64,000 nt of DNA. Origin: DASSKA01 sp963839365. GTDB lineage: Bacteria; Actinomycetota; Actinomycetes; Propionibacteriales; Nocardioidaceae. The position numbers were made by a program, and so were the translations under genes. Location: assembly GCA_963839365.1 (NCBI GenBank), contig CAWIUT010000001.1, positions 620,001-684,000 on the forward strand, read 5' to 3'. The notes below the pieces were generated by a model. The model was given only the letters and a program-made list of their open reading frames with translations, was not told where the DNA came from and did not search any database. Below are positions 1 to 18,870 of this stretch, piece by piece (positions within the stretch are counted from its first letter, which is position 1; each line of letters opens with the position of its first letter).

Positions 1-353
1 TCCAGCCGCATCATGGTCTGCGCGACGCCGGGGCGCCACACCTCGAACGCGAGCACGTTGTACGTCGGGCGCGCGGCCGCCAGGGCCGCGGTCGACTCCC
101 CGATCCCGGGGCCCACCTCGACGATCAGGGGAGCCTCCCGGCCGAACCACGCGGTGAGGTCGAAGCCCGGGTCGTCGACCGCGTGCTCGGGTATCCACCA
201 CCGACCCGCCAGCCGCCGCCAGGCCGCGGCCTGCGCGTCCGTCAGCCGGCTGCCCCGCCGCGCGTAGCTGAGCACCTCTCGGATCCGACGGCCCTCGCCG
301 GTCCGGCCGGTGTGCGGCCGCGCCGCCCCCGTGCGACCGCCCGACTGCTGCAC
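1..353 (-). CDS. trmB: tRNA (guanine-N7)-methyltransferase TrmB, C-terminus cut by window edge
   Basis: SAM-dependent enzyme that methylates G46 in the variable loop of tRNAs. The visible N-terminal 117 codons contain the family's REVLSYARRGSRLT-type entry segment, then a DPGFDLTAWFG block and the SAM-binding strand-loop LIVEVGPGIGESTAALA, followed by the LAFEVWRPGVAQ block typical of TrmB. The GTG at 353 is preferred because GGAGGA sits 4-5 bases before it. In-frame GTGs at 371 and 383 are weaker alternatives. The reading frame runs off base 1, so the catalytic C-terminal half is not seen. It is divergent from the GyrI-like gene. Confidence 0.85.
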   Translation of the reverse strand, partial: MQQSGGRTGAARPHTGRTGEGRRIREVLSYARRGSRLTDAQAAAWRRLAGRWWIPEHAVDDPGFDLTAWFGREAPLIVEVGPGIGESTAALAAARPTYNVLAFEVWRPGVAQTMMRL

Positions 354-503
354 CGTGTCCTCCTCCGCCACGTCGGCTCCCACGTCCGGCCATTGTGGTC
401 GAACCGGCCCGCCCGTCCAAAACAGGCTCCGGCCGGGGCCCGACGGCTCTGGTAGCCCCGGGCACGTCGCCCTAGGGTGACCGAGGACAGAGGGAGGCGG
501 GCC

Positions 504-968
504 ATGGACCACCAGGTGCGCATCGAGCGCCGTCCGGCACAGCACGTCGCGGCGGTGCGGTTCCCCACCACGCCGGCCGAGCTCGGGCTGAAGATGGCGT
601 CGGCGTTCGCGGAGGTGATGGCGTCCCTCGACCGGCGCGACGTGGCACCCGCCGGCCCGCCGCTCGCCTACTACCAGCAGCAGGGCGACGGGTTCTCGGT
701 CGCCGCCGGCTTCCCCGTCGACCGTGAGCTGGACCCCGACGGCCCGGTGATCACCGTCCGGCTGCCGGCGGCGGAGGTGGTCACCACCACCCATGTCGGC
801 CGCTACCAGGACCTGCCGCGGGCCTACGCCGCGCTGGCCCGGCAGGCGCAGAAGCAGGGCCGGCAGACCGACGACAGCGGCGGCATGTGGGAGGAGTACC
901 AGAGCCCGCCGGGAACGCCGGAGGACCGGACCCGGACGGTGGTCTACTGGCCGCTCAAACCCTCCTGA
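504..968 (+). CDS. GyrI-like / effector-binding domain protein
   Basis: A 154-residue protein made of a single GyrI-like (AraC effector-binding, SOUL-like) domain. Members bind small hydrophobic ligands or inhibit gyrase. The stand-alone actinobacterial versions have no proven role. Recognisable pieces are the N-terminal VRIERRPAQHVAAVR strand, the central GDGFSVAAGFPVD block, HVGRYQDLPRAYAALARQ in the last third and the terminal WEEYQSPPGTPEDRTRTVVYWPL. No DNA-binding domain is attached. ATG 504 follows AGGGAGG at good spacing; the upstream in-frame GTG at 477 lacks such a site. It converges on tuf and shares the hairpin at 973-1005. Confidence 0.8.
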   Translation: MDHQVRIERRPAQHVAAVRFPTTPAELGLKMASAFAEVMASLDRRDVAPAGPPLAYYQQQGDGFSVAAGFPVDRELDPDGPVITVRLPAAEVVTTTHVGRYQDLPRAYAALARQAQKQGRQTDDSGGMWEEYQSPPGTPEDRTRTVVYWPLKPS

Positions 969-972
969 ACGC

Positions 973-1005
973 GAGAGGCCCGCACCGGGTAGGTGCGGGC
1001 CTCTC
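973..1005. terminator. bidirectional hairpin terminator between GyrI-like gene and tuf
   Basis: Perfect 14-bp inverted repeat (arms 973-986 and 992-1005, GAGAGGCCCGCACC and its complement) around a 5-base loop. It sits 4 bases after the GyrI-like stop and 33 bases after the tuf stop on the other strand, so it can end transcription from both sides. No long T-run follows, as is usual in GC-rich actinobacteria. Confidence 0.85.
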
Positions 1006-1038
1006 GGAGGGTCCACGGGGAGCGGAGCCCCCCGTGTG

Positions 1039-2232
<1,194 letters not shown>

Positions 2233-2295
2233 TGGGGCTCCTCCTCGTTCTTCCTTTGACTCGGTGTGGGTGACGCGGTAAACGCCGGCCGGGGC

Positions 2296-4407
<2,112 letters not shown>

Positions 4408-4544
4408 TGCTCTCGTCCCTCGGGTGTGTTGCGCGTGTGCGTGGATCTATGCCTGCTGGGCAGCCTGCGGTACGTCGTAGGCAGCCGGGTGCTGGTGGTG
4501 ACAACAACCGGGCATGCGTGCCTGTTCCGGCGTACCGCCGGTCG

Positions 4545-5014
4545 TCACCAGCGGTAGTGGGCGAAGGCCTTGTTCGACTCGGCCATCTTGTGGGTGTCCT
4601 CGCGGCGCTTCACCGCGGCACCGAGGCCGTTGGAAGCGTCCAGGATCTCGTTCATGAGCCGCTCGGACATGGTCTTCTCCCGGCGCGCCTGCGCGTAGCT
4701 GACCAGCCAGCGCAGCGCCAGGGTGGTGGAGCGGCCGGGCTTGACCTCGACCGGCACCTGGTAGGTGGCGCCACCGACTCGCCGGCTGCGCACCTCCAGG
4801 GCGGGCTTGACGTTGTCGAGCGCCCGCTTCAGGGTCACCACCGGGTCGGTGCCGGTCTTCTCCTGGCAGCCCTGCAGGGCGCCGTACACGATGCGCTGGG
4901 CGACCTGCTTCTTGCCGTCCTGGAGCACCTTGCTGACCAGCTGGGTGACGATGGGGCTGCCGAAGACCGGGTCGACGTCGACCGGACGCTTCGGGGCCGG
5001 ACCCTTGCGCGGCA

Positions 5015-5015
<1 letters not shown>
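4545..5015 (-). CDS. rpsG: 30S ribosomal protein S7
   Basis: Primary 16S rRNA-binding protein that nucleates assembly of the 30S head. It has 156 residues, the standard length, starting MPRKGPAPKR and ending FAHYRW. It contains the conserved VGGATYQVPVEV and RWLVSYARRRREKTM-like (here WLVSYAQARREKTMSERL) segments. Its ATG overlaps the rpsL stop by one base (TAATG), which is classic translational coupling. The following 137-base gap to fusA is the place where S7-mediated autoregulation acts in enterobacteria; I see no clear structure to claim it here. Confidence 0.98.
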
Positions 5016-5389
<374 letters not shown>

Positions 5390-5655
5390 CGCGTGGTTCC
5401 CCTTCGCTGCTAGTAATCCTGGCTAGTAGTACTGGCTCGTTCGGCGACCGCCTCGCTCCCCGATCCTCCCCCCGCGGTCGGGCGTGTCGCCCATTGTGGA
5501 GGTCACCATGGACCTGACCGCGCCGGAGGAGCATTCGAGTGGACGCTGCGATCGCAGCCACGCCGCCCCGCCCGGCCCTCGAGACCCGTCTCCGGCTCGT
5601 CCCGTGGGCATGAGGAGCACGCGTGATGGCCTGGTGGTCCCAGGCACGCTGAAAA

Positions 5656-5684
5656 AGGTTACCGGGTCGCCGTACCAGGGTCAA
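5656..5684 (-). promoter_or_regulatory. str operon promoter (housekeeping sigma type)
   Basis: On the minus strand TTGACC (5684-5679), a 17-base spacer and TAACCT (5661-5656) match the sigma-70/HrdB consensus well. The predicted transcript start is near 5649, giving a leader of about 260 bases before rpsL. The -35 box overlaps the TGA stop of the upstream dehydrogenase gene. A short hairpin (arms 5629-5634 and 5640-5645) sits at the start of the leader. No other feature is seen in 5390-5655. Confidence 0.65.
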
Positions 5685-8473
5685 AACGAGCCTGGCAGAC
5701 GGCCCGCGAGCAGCTCGGCCAGGTGCATCGCGCGCACGCCGGCCAGGTCGTCGAGCTGGGTGCGGCAGGAGAAGCCGTCGGCGAGCACCACGGCGGCCTC
5801 CCCCGCCCGTCGTACCGCCGGCAGCAGCGCCACCTCGGCGACCGCGGTGGACACCTCGTAGTGCCCCTTCTCCACCCCGAAGTTACCGGCCAGGCCACAG
5901 CACCCGCCCACCCGGGTCACCTGCGCCCCGGCGCGGCGCAGCAGCGCCTCGTCGGCGTCCCAGCCGACGATCGCGGCGTGGTGGCAGTGCGGCTGTGCGA
6001 CGACCGTCACACCGCTCAGGTCGGGGGGCCGGTAGCCGTCCAGGCCGGTCAGGAACTCCGCCAGGCTGCGCACCCCGGCCGCCACCCGTGCCACCTGCTC
6101 CCCGCCGACCAGCTGCTCGGCGTCCGACCGCAGCGTGGCCAGGCAGGACGGCTCCAGGCCGATGACCGGGATCCCGGCGTCGACGTGCTCGTCGAGCACC
6201 TGCACCGTCCGGTGCAGCATCCGGCGGGCGGCAGGCAGCTGGCCGGTGCTGATCCACGTGAGGCCGCAGCAGGCGCCGGCGCCGACCACGCCGACCCGCA
6301 GCCCGGCGGCCTCCAGCAGCCCGACCGCGGCCCGGCCTGCTGCGGCAGAGAAGCTGTCGGTGAAGGAGTCGGCCCAGATCACCACGTCCGGGGCCACCGG
6401 GCCGCGCCGGCGCGCCCAGCGGCTGAGGCTGACCGTGGAGAACGCTGGGATGCCGCGCCGCTCGTCGATGCCCGCGGCGGCCCGGGCCGCGCGCTGCACC
6501 GGCCCGAACCTCAGCAGCCGGTTGGCCAGCGGCGCCACCGGCTGGGTCATCTTGGCCCAGCGCGGCAGCCGGCCCAGGGCGTAGTGGCTGCGCGGCCGGC
6601 GCCGGCCCCGGTAGCGCTGGAAGAGCACCTCGGCCTTGTAGCTGGCCATGTCGATGCCGGTCGGGCAGTCGCGGGCGCAGCCCTTGCACGCCAGGCAGAG
6701 GTCCAGGGCCTCTTGCACCTCCGGGGACTGCCAGCGCTCGGTGACCACATCCCCGGTCAGCATCTCCTGCAGCACCCGGGCCCGCCCGCGGGTGGAGTCC
6801 TTCTCCTCTCCGGTGGCCAGGTAGGACGGGCACATCACCCCACCGCTGCCGGTGGTGTCGGCGCGGCACTTGCCGACGCCGGTGCAGCGGTGCACCGCCT
6901 GCCGCAGCGACCCGGCGTCGTCGGGCAGCCGCATCTGAAGCGGATGAGGGTCGGCGAGCGGCCGGGCCAGCCGCAGGTCGGCGGAGATCGGCCGGGGCGC
7001 GACCAGCACTCCTGGGTTCAGCACGTCGTCCGGGTCGAAGAGAGCCTTGACGTGCCCGAAGAGCTCCATCACCTGCGCGGAGTACATCGTCGGCAGCAGC
7101 TCGGAGCGGGCCCGTCCGTCCCCGTGCTCGCCCGAGAAGCTTCCCCCGAGCGAGGCGGTGAGCAGCGCCGCGGCCTCCACGAAGGCCCGGAACCGGCGGA
7201 CGCCGGCCGGCTCACCGAGCTCGAAGTCGATGCGGACGTGCACGCAGCCGTCTCCGAAGTGGCCGTAGGGCACGCCGTCCAGGCCGTGCTCGTGCAGCAG
7301 GGCGTCGAAACCGCGCAGGTACTCCCCGAGTCGCTCGGGAGGCACCGCGGCGTCCTCCCAGCCGGAGTGGGCCGGGCGCTGCAGGCTCCGGGCGGCCAGC
7401 CCGGCGCCGTCCTCGCGGATCCGCCACAGCGCGGCCATCTCGGCCTGGTCGGCGACCACCCGCGCGTCCTGCGCCTGCGCGTCGGCGACCACTGCCGACG
7501 CGGCAGCGAGCGCGGCGTCCCGGCTCTCGGCGGTGACCTCGGCGAACAGCCAGCCCGCTCCGCGGGGCAGGTCCGGCACGCGGCGTCCGCCACGGCGCAC
7601 CACGTCCACGATGCGCGAGCCGAGGCCCTCACAGGCGACCAGCCGGTGGTGCAGCAGGCCGGGCACAGCGTCCGCGGCGTCGGCCATGGAGGGGTAGCCG
7701 AGCACGGCGAGGACCCGGACCGGGGCGTCCTGCACCAGCCGCACGGTGGCCCCGAGCACCACCGCGAGGGTGCCCTCGCTGCCGACCAGGAACCGCTCCG
7801 CCGCGCGGCCGTTCTCGGGCAGCAGGTGCTCGAGGCTGTAGCCGGACACCTGCCGGGTGAACCGTCCGAGCTCGCTGCGGACCAGCGCAAGGTTGGCGTC
7901 GACCGCCCGCCCGAGGCGGTCCAGCAGCGCGGAGCCCTCGCTCCGGGGGCCGAGGGTGAGCCGCTCCCCCGTCCCGGTGACCACGTCGAGGCCGACCACG
8001 TTGTCGGCGGTCCTGCCGTACCCGAGCGCGCGTGACCCACAGGCGTTGTTGCCGATCATGCCGCCGACCGTGCACCGGTTGTGGGTCGACGGGTCCGGCC
8101 CGAAGCGCAGCCCCTGCGCGAGCGCCTGCCGCTGCAGAGTGGCGTGCACGGTGCCGGGCTCCACCACCGCCGTGCGAGCCTCCGGGTCCAGCGCTCGTAC
8201 GCGGTTGAGGTGCCGGCTGGTGTCCACCACGATTCCGGTCCCGACCGCGTTGCCTGCGATGGAGGTGCCGGCGCCCCGCATCGTCAGGGGGGTGCCGGTC
8301 TCGCGGGCCACCGCGACGCAGGCCAGCACCTCCTCCGCGTGCCGGGGCCGGACGACGACCTGCGGGGGGACGCGGTACAGCGAGGCATCGGTGGAGTACA
8401 TCGCCCGCGCCAGTGCGGAGTCGTCGACGTCGCCCACCCCATGGCGCCGCAGCGCCCGGGCGACGTCGCTCAC
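5681..8473 (-). CDS. FAD- and Fe-S-dependent D-2-hydroxyglutarate dehydrogenase-like oxidase
   Basis: A 930-residue enzyme with two parts. The N-terminal half is a GlcD-type FAD domain (PLTMRGAGTSIAGNAVGTG near residue 70 and CTVGGMIGNNACGSRALGYG near 140) with its C-terminal cap (SGEHGDGRARSE). The second half is a ferredoxin-like and CCG region: CTGVGKCRADTTG, CLACKGCARDCPTGID, then GACCGLTW and GGCCGLAGNFG. This layout matches E. coli YdiJ, a membrane-linked D-2-hydroxyglutarate dehydrogenase, and related D-lactate/glycolate oxidases. The GTG start at 8473 overlaps the stop of the transhydrogenase gene (GTGA), so the two are coupled. That neighbour favours D-2-hydroxyglutarate as substrate. 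Lactate or glycolate cannot be excluded from sequence alone. Confidence 0.85.
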   Translation of the reverse strand: MSDVARALRRHGVGDVDDSALARAMYSTDASLYRVPPQVVVRPRHAEEVLACVAVARETGTPLTMRGAGTSIAGNAVGTGIVVDTSRHLNRVRALDPEARTAVVEPGTVHATLQRQALAQGLRFGPDPSTHNRCTVGGMIGNNACGSRALGYGRTADNVVGLDVVTGTGERLTLGPRSEGSALLDRLGRAVDANLALVRSELGRFTRQVSGYSLEHLLPENGRAAERFLVGSEGTLAVVLGATVRLVQDAPVRVLAVLGYPSMADAADAVPGLLHHRLVACEGLGSRIVDVVRRGGRRVPDLPRGAGWLFAEVTAESRDAALAAASAVVADAQAQDARVVADQAEMAALWRIREDGAGLAARSLQRPAHSGWEDAAVPPERLGEYLRGFDALLHEHGLDGVPYGHFGDGCVHVRIDFELGEPAGVRRFRAFVEAAALLTASLGGSFSGEHGDGRARSELLPTMYSAQVMELFGHVKALFDPDDVLNPGVLVAPRPISADLRLARPLADPHPLQMRLPDDAGSLRQAVHRCTGVGKCRADTTGSGGVMCPSYLATGEEKDSTRGRARVLQEMLTGDVVTERWQSPEVQEALDLCLACKGCARDCPTGIDMASYKAEVLFQRYRGRRRPRSHYALGRLPRWAKMTQPVAPLANRLLRFGPVQRAARAAAGIDERRGIPAFSTVSLSRWARRRGPVAPDVVIWADSFTDSFSAAAGRAAVGLLEAAGLRVGVVGAGACCGLTWISTGQLPAARRMLHRTVQVLDEHVDAGIPVIGLEPSCLATLRSDAEQLVGGEQVARVAAGVRSLAEFLTGLDGYRPPDLSGVTVVAQPHCHHAAIVGWDADEALLRRAGAQVTRVGGCCGLAGNFGVEKGHYEVSTAVAEVALLPAVRRAGEAAVVLADGFSCRTQLDDLAGVRAMHLAELLAGRLPGSF

Positions 8474-9744
8474 CACAGCTCCAGGGAGGCGGCGAAGATG
8501 CCGGCCAGGTCCTCCGCGTCCGGGGTGCGCGGGGCCGTGGCCAGCAGCCGCTGTTGCTTCAGCGCGCCGTTGACCAGCCCGTCCACGTCCGCCTCGGTGT
8601 AGCCGACGGCCGCGATACCGTTCGGGATCCCGATGTCGCGCATCAGCTCGATGAGCACCTGCGGGAGCAGCTCGCGGTCGTCCGCGGGCCGGTATCCGAG
8701 GCGGTCGGAGCCGAGCAGCTCGGCGGCGCGCAGGTGCCGCTCCGGGGAGGCCTCGAAGGTGAACCGGAGCGCGGCCGGTGCGGTGAGCGCCACCGACATG
8801 CCGTGCGGAACCATCGCCTCGTCGGACGGGTAGCCGTCGGGGTGGAAGTCCTTGACCCGCCCGGCGACCGGGTAGGCGTTCGCGTGCGGGATGTGCACCC
8901 CGGCGTTGCCGAACCCCATCCCGGCGAAGGTGGCGGCCAGCGCCATGTCTCCGCGAGCGGACTCGTCCTCCCCGTCGTGGACCGCGCGGCGGAACGCCCC
9001 GGCGAGCAGCCTCATCGCCTTCTCCGACCACATGTCCGCGATGGGGTTGGCGCCGCAGTAGGGCACCCGCTCCTCGGGGCGCTTGCGGTCGTAGGTGTCG
9101 TAGGGCCGCGCGGTCCAGCTCTCCAGCGCGTGGCAGAGGATGTCCATGCCGCAGGAAGCGGTCACACCGGCGGGCTGGGTGAGGGTGAGCCGGGGATCCA
9201 CCACCGCCATGGTCGGCCGCAGCCGGGGGTGGCTGATCCCGGTCTTGACGTGCTGGTCGAGCACGTCGAGCACGCACACCGTGGTGCTCTCGCTGCCGGT
9301 GCCGGTGGTGGTCGGCACCGCGACCAGCGGCCGCAGCGGCTCGGTGGGCGACGCACCTCCACCAACCGGGGCGTTCACGTAGTCCATCAGCTCACCGGCG
9401 TTGCTCGTCAGCAGGTTGACCGCCTTCGCGGTGTCGATCGCCGAGCCACCGCCGACCGCGACGAAGGCGTCCCACGGACCGGTCTCCCGCGCGTGCGCGA
9501 CCGCCTCCCGCATGGACCGGTCGGTCGGCTCCACGTGCACCCCGTCGAACACGTGCACCTCGACGCCGAACCCGTGCATCTGCTCCGCGACCCGCTGCGG
9601 GTGGCCGGTCGCAGCCACCCCCGGGTCGGTGAGCACCAGCACCCGGCGCACGCCGTACTGGGAGAGGTCGTAGCCGATCTCGTCGGAGGCACCGACGCCG
9701 AACTTCAGGGCCGGGGCACCGTAGGTGAACACGGTCTCGGGCAT
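8470..9744 (-). CDS. iron-containing alcohol dehydrogenase, hydroxyacid-oxoacid transhydrogenase type
   Basis: A 424-residue group III (iron) alcohol dehydrogenase. It shows VAVGGGSAIDTAKAVNLL near residue 98, PTTTGTGSESTT near 145 and metal-binding histidines in IPHANAYPV and MVPHGMSVAL. The whole-length pattern, including the insert after CHALESWTARPYDTYDRKRPEE, resembles ADHFE1-type hydroxyacid-oxoacid transhydrogenases. These move hydride from 4-hydroxybutyrate to 2-oxoglutarate, making succinic semialdehyde and D-2-hydroxyglutarate. It sits between a Nudix gene (1-base gap) and the dehydrogenase that could reoxidise D-2-hydroxyglutarate (4-base overlap). Substrate is inferred. Confidence 0.82.
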   Translation of the reverse strand: MPETVFTYGAPALKFGVGASDEIGYDLSQYGVRRVLVLTDPGVAATGHPQRVAEQMHGFGVEVHVFDGVHVEPTDRSMREAVAHARETGPWDAFVAVGGGSAIDTAKAVNLLTSNAGELMDYVNAPVGGGASPTEPLRPLVAVPTTTGTGSESTTVCVLDVLDQHVKTGISHPRLRPTMAVVDPRLTLTQPAGVTASCGMDILCHALESWTARPYDTYDRKRPEERVPYCGANPIADMWSEKAMRLLAGAFRRAVHDGEDESARGDMALAATFAGMGFGNAGVHIPHANAYPVAGRVKDFHPDGYPSDEAMVPHGMSVALTAPAALRFTFEASPERHLRAAELLGSDRLGYRPADDRELLPQVLIELMRDIGIPNGIAAVGYTEADVDGLVNGALKQQRLLATAPRTPDAEDLAGIFAASLELW

Positions 9745-9745
9745 C

Positions 9746-10210
9746 TCACTCCTCCCGTAGCAGGGTCAGCGCGTGGCGGGCGGCACCCAGCAGGTCGAGG
9801 CCCAGGGCACGGTCGAGCCGGACCCACTCCGCGCAGTCGGTGGAGCTGTCCTCCTCCACCACATGAGGGGCCACGCCCTGCGACGGCTCGTCGATGTCGG
9901 CGGCGAAGATCAGGTGGATGCCGTGGTAGTCCTCGAGGACACCGGCGGCGTTGGGCGCGACGAAGTGGGAGGCGTGCACGTCGACGAGCCGGCTCGGCCG
10001 GACCCACAGCCCGGTCTCCTCGTAGACCTCGCGGCGCAGCGCGTCCCGGGGGTCCTCCCCGTGCTCGATGCCGCCCCCGGGCAGCGTCCACCGGCCCTCG
10101 ATGCGGGTCCGGGCGGACATCCGGGTGAGCAGCACCTCGCCGTCCCGCCTCAGCAGCGCGTAGGCCGCGATCCTCTGACGCTGGGGCGGCAGAGCAGCAT
10201 CGTCGGGCAT
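9746..10210 (-). CDS. Nudix hydrolase
   Basis: A 154-residue single-domain Nudix hydrolase. The Nudix box is complete: GGIEHGE, seven residues, then REVYEETGL, which gives the metal-binding glutamates needed to cleave a nucleoside diphosphate linked to another group. The substrate cannot be told from the sequence. It is the first gene of a likely three-gene operon with the transhydrogenase (1-base gap) and the FAD/Fe-S dehydrogenase, and lies just after the rpoC terminator. Whether it has any metabolic link to its neighbours is unknown. Confidence 0.88.
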   Translation of the reverse strand: MPDDAALPPQRQRIAAYALLRRDGEVLLTRMSARTRIEGRWTLPGGGIEHGEDPRDALRREVYEETGLWVRPSRLVDVHASHFVAPNAAGVLEDYHGIHLIFAADIDEPSQGVAPHVVEEDSSTDCAEWVRLDRALGLDLLGAARHALTLLREE

Positions 10211-10245
10211 GGGCGGGAGCCTAGCCCGGCAAGTCCGCGATACGG

Positions 10246-10281
10246 AGAAGGCCCCAGAACGCGGACGTCCTGGGGCCTTCT
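10246..10281. terminator. rpoC terminator hairpin
   Basis: Perfect 12-bp inverted repeat (arms 10246-10257 and 10270-10281, AGAAGGCCCCAG and its complement) with a 12-base loop. It lies 17 bases after the rpoC stop and before the Nudix start, so it separates the rpoBC transcript from the next operon. Confidence 0.8.
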
Positions 10282-10297
10282 GCGACTGCTTCGTCGG

Positions 10298-14176
<3,879 letters not shown>

Positions 14177-14233
14177 GGTGGCTTCTTTCTCGAGTTTTCG
14201 AATCTCTGTTCAAGGTTTGGTGGACTGACAGGA

Positions 14234-14274
14234 CGGGCTTCGCCCGGCGCTTCGTCTGTTCCGGAGAACAGACG
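14234..14274. other. two small hairpins in the rpoB-rpoC spacer
   Basis: Arms 14234-14238 and 14242-14246 (CGGGC/GCCCG) form a small hairpin. Arms 14253-14261 and 14266-14274 (CGTCTGTTC/GAACAGACG) form a perfect 9-bp stem, whose loop on the transcribed strand is UCCG closed by C-G, a UNCG-type tetraloop. They may be an RNA-processing or attenuation site between the two polymerase genes. Confidence 0.55.
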
Positions 14275-14291
14275 CTTCGCGCGTTCCCCGG

Positions 14292-17765
<3,474 letters not shown>

Positions 17766-17871
17766 GAGGGGTCCTTCCGAAGGCTCGCGGACTCATCTGG
17801 TGAGGCGCCGGCCCACCACAAACCGGCCACCGGTCCGACCGGGCAGCATTTGAGGGCAGGCGCAAACATTG

Positions 17872-17900
17872 ATCGTAGCCGAATGCCTCGGCCGGCACAA
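17872..17900 (-). promoter_or_regulatory. rpoB promoter
   Basis: On the minus strand TTGTGC (17900-17895), a 17-base spacer and TACGAT (17877-17872) form a good housekeeping promoter. The predicted start near 17865 gives a leader of about 100 bases before the TTG of rpoB. A perfect 14-base palindrome abuts the upstream side (17905-17918). The rest of the 327-base gap 17766-18092 holds only the hairpin at 18058-18082. Confidence 0.6.
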
Positions 17901-17904
17901 CTCC

Positions 17905-17918
17905 ATGGGTCGACCCAT
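17905..17918. promoter_or_regulatory. perfect 14-base palindrome upstream of rpoB promoter
   Basis: ATGGGTCGACCCAT is identical on both strands and ends four bases upstream of the -35 box of the predicted rpoB promoter. Its position suits an activator or repressor site. No protein is known to me for this exact sequence, so the role is inferred from symmetry and placement. Confidence 0.4.
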
Positions 17919-18057
17919 CGCCGGTCCGGCGACGCTGCGCGGCCGCTGAGCGGAAGCATGTCCCCTCCGGGGAGGCGGCGTCAAGGACCACGCGCCGACG
18001 ACATGCCCGGCAAGTCCGGTCCCCAAACGCCCGGGAAAGCCCGGTTTCCATCCGGCT

Positions 18058-18082
18058 CGGCATGCCCACGCGCGGGATGCCG
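18058..18082 (-). terminator. possible terminator of the mce operon
   Basis: CGGCAT pairs with ATGCCG and an inner CCC with GGG, with one bulged G, in a hairpin 11 bases after the stop of the last mce operon gene. It is imperfect and lacks a T-run, so this is a weak call. A second small stem (CCGGG/CCCGG, 18031-18044) follows. Confidence 0.4.
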
Positions 18083-18092
18083 GCACCGCCCG

Positions 18093-18860
18093 TCAGTACG
18101 CGGTGATGCCGTTCACCCGCCAGCTGCCACCCTGCTTCACCATGTGGAACATCACCCGGTTGAGGGCGACCTGCGGCGCAGCGTTGGCGGTGCTCTTGGT
18201 CGTCTGGTTGACGAAGACCAGGACGTGGGCGTGGTCGGCGTCCGCCTGCGAGATCCCGGACCCCAGCACCTGCGCGGTGACCTTGGCCTTCAGCCGCGGG
18301 GCGTTCTTCTTGATGAGCGAGAACGTGTGCTCGTACTGCTTCTGGTACGACGGGGTCAGGTAGCTCTCGGCCGCCTTCTCGTCAGCAGGCAGCGTCGTGT
18401 AGTCGTAGGACAGGATCTGTCTGGCCGCCCGCTCGGCCACCGACGGGGCGCTCTGCTGCGCCAGCTCGACCGCATGCGCCCGCCAGGCCGGCAGGGCGAA
18501 GGACACCGCTGCGGCGACCACCGCGGCCGCGACGACGGCCAGTCCGGCCAGCAGCCAGCTCGACGGGCCCTTCTTCGCCGGCTGCGCTGCGCGGGCCGGG
18601 GGGGCGAGCTCCGCGTCGGTCGTCTCCGGCGCCTCCGTCGTGGCGAGCTCCGGGGTAACCACGGACAGCTGCGGCTTGGGAGCCGTGACTTGCGAGCCCT
18701 CGGTCTCGTTCGCAGGCTCCTGGTCCTGCCGATCACCCGTGGGCACGGCCGGGGCGACGGAGTGCAGGGGGCGGTTCCGGGTCTGGACGCCGGTCCGCTC
18801 GCCGGCGATCCTGCGGCGGCTGGTCCTGGTCGTCGAGGACCTCGGGTTGGTCTTGGCCAT
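18093..18860 (-). CDS. Mce-associated membrane protein (second)
   Basis: A 255-residue protein. A long Pro/Ala/Thr-rich cytoplasmic N-terminus (about 1-95) precedes one transmembrane helix (about 101-124, SWLLAGLAVVAAAVVAAAVS), then an NTF2-like extracellular domain with the LPADEKAAESYLTPSYQKQY and WRVNGITAY blocks. This is the usual shape of Mas proteins at the 3' end of mce operons. They are thought to stabilise the Mce complex or hand over substrate. It lies 10 bases after a paralogous gene and is the last gene of the operon, followed by the rpoB leader. Confidence 0.85.
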   Translation of the reverse strand: MAKTNPRSSTTRTSRRRIAGERTGVQTRNRPLHSVAPAVPTGDRQDQEPANETEGSQVTAPKPQLSVVTPELATTEAPETTDAELAPPARAAQPAKKGPSSWLLAGLAVVAAAVVAAAVSFALPAWRAHAVELAQQSAPSVAERAARQILSYDYTTLPADEKAAESYLTPSYQKQYEHTFSLIKKNAPRLKAKVTAQVLGSGISQADADHAHVLVFVNQTTKSTANAAPQVALNRVMFHMVKQGGSWRVNGITAY

Positions 18861-18870
18861 GGTTGCCCTC

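Noticed and set aside
470..477. CCCTAGGG palindrome upstream of the GyrI-like gene
   Set aside because: Only eight bases and likely by chance in GC-rich DNA; no promoter boxes align with it.
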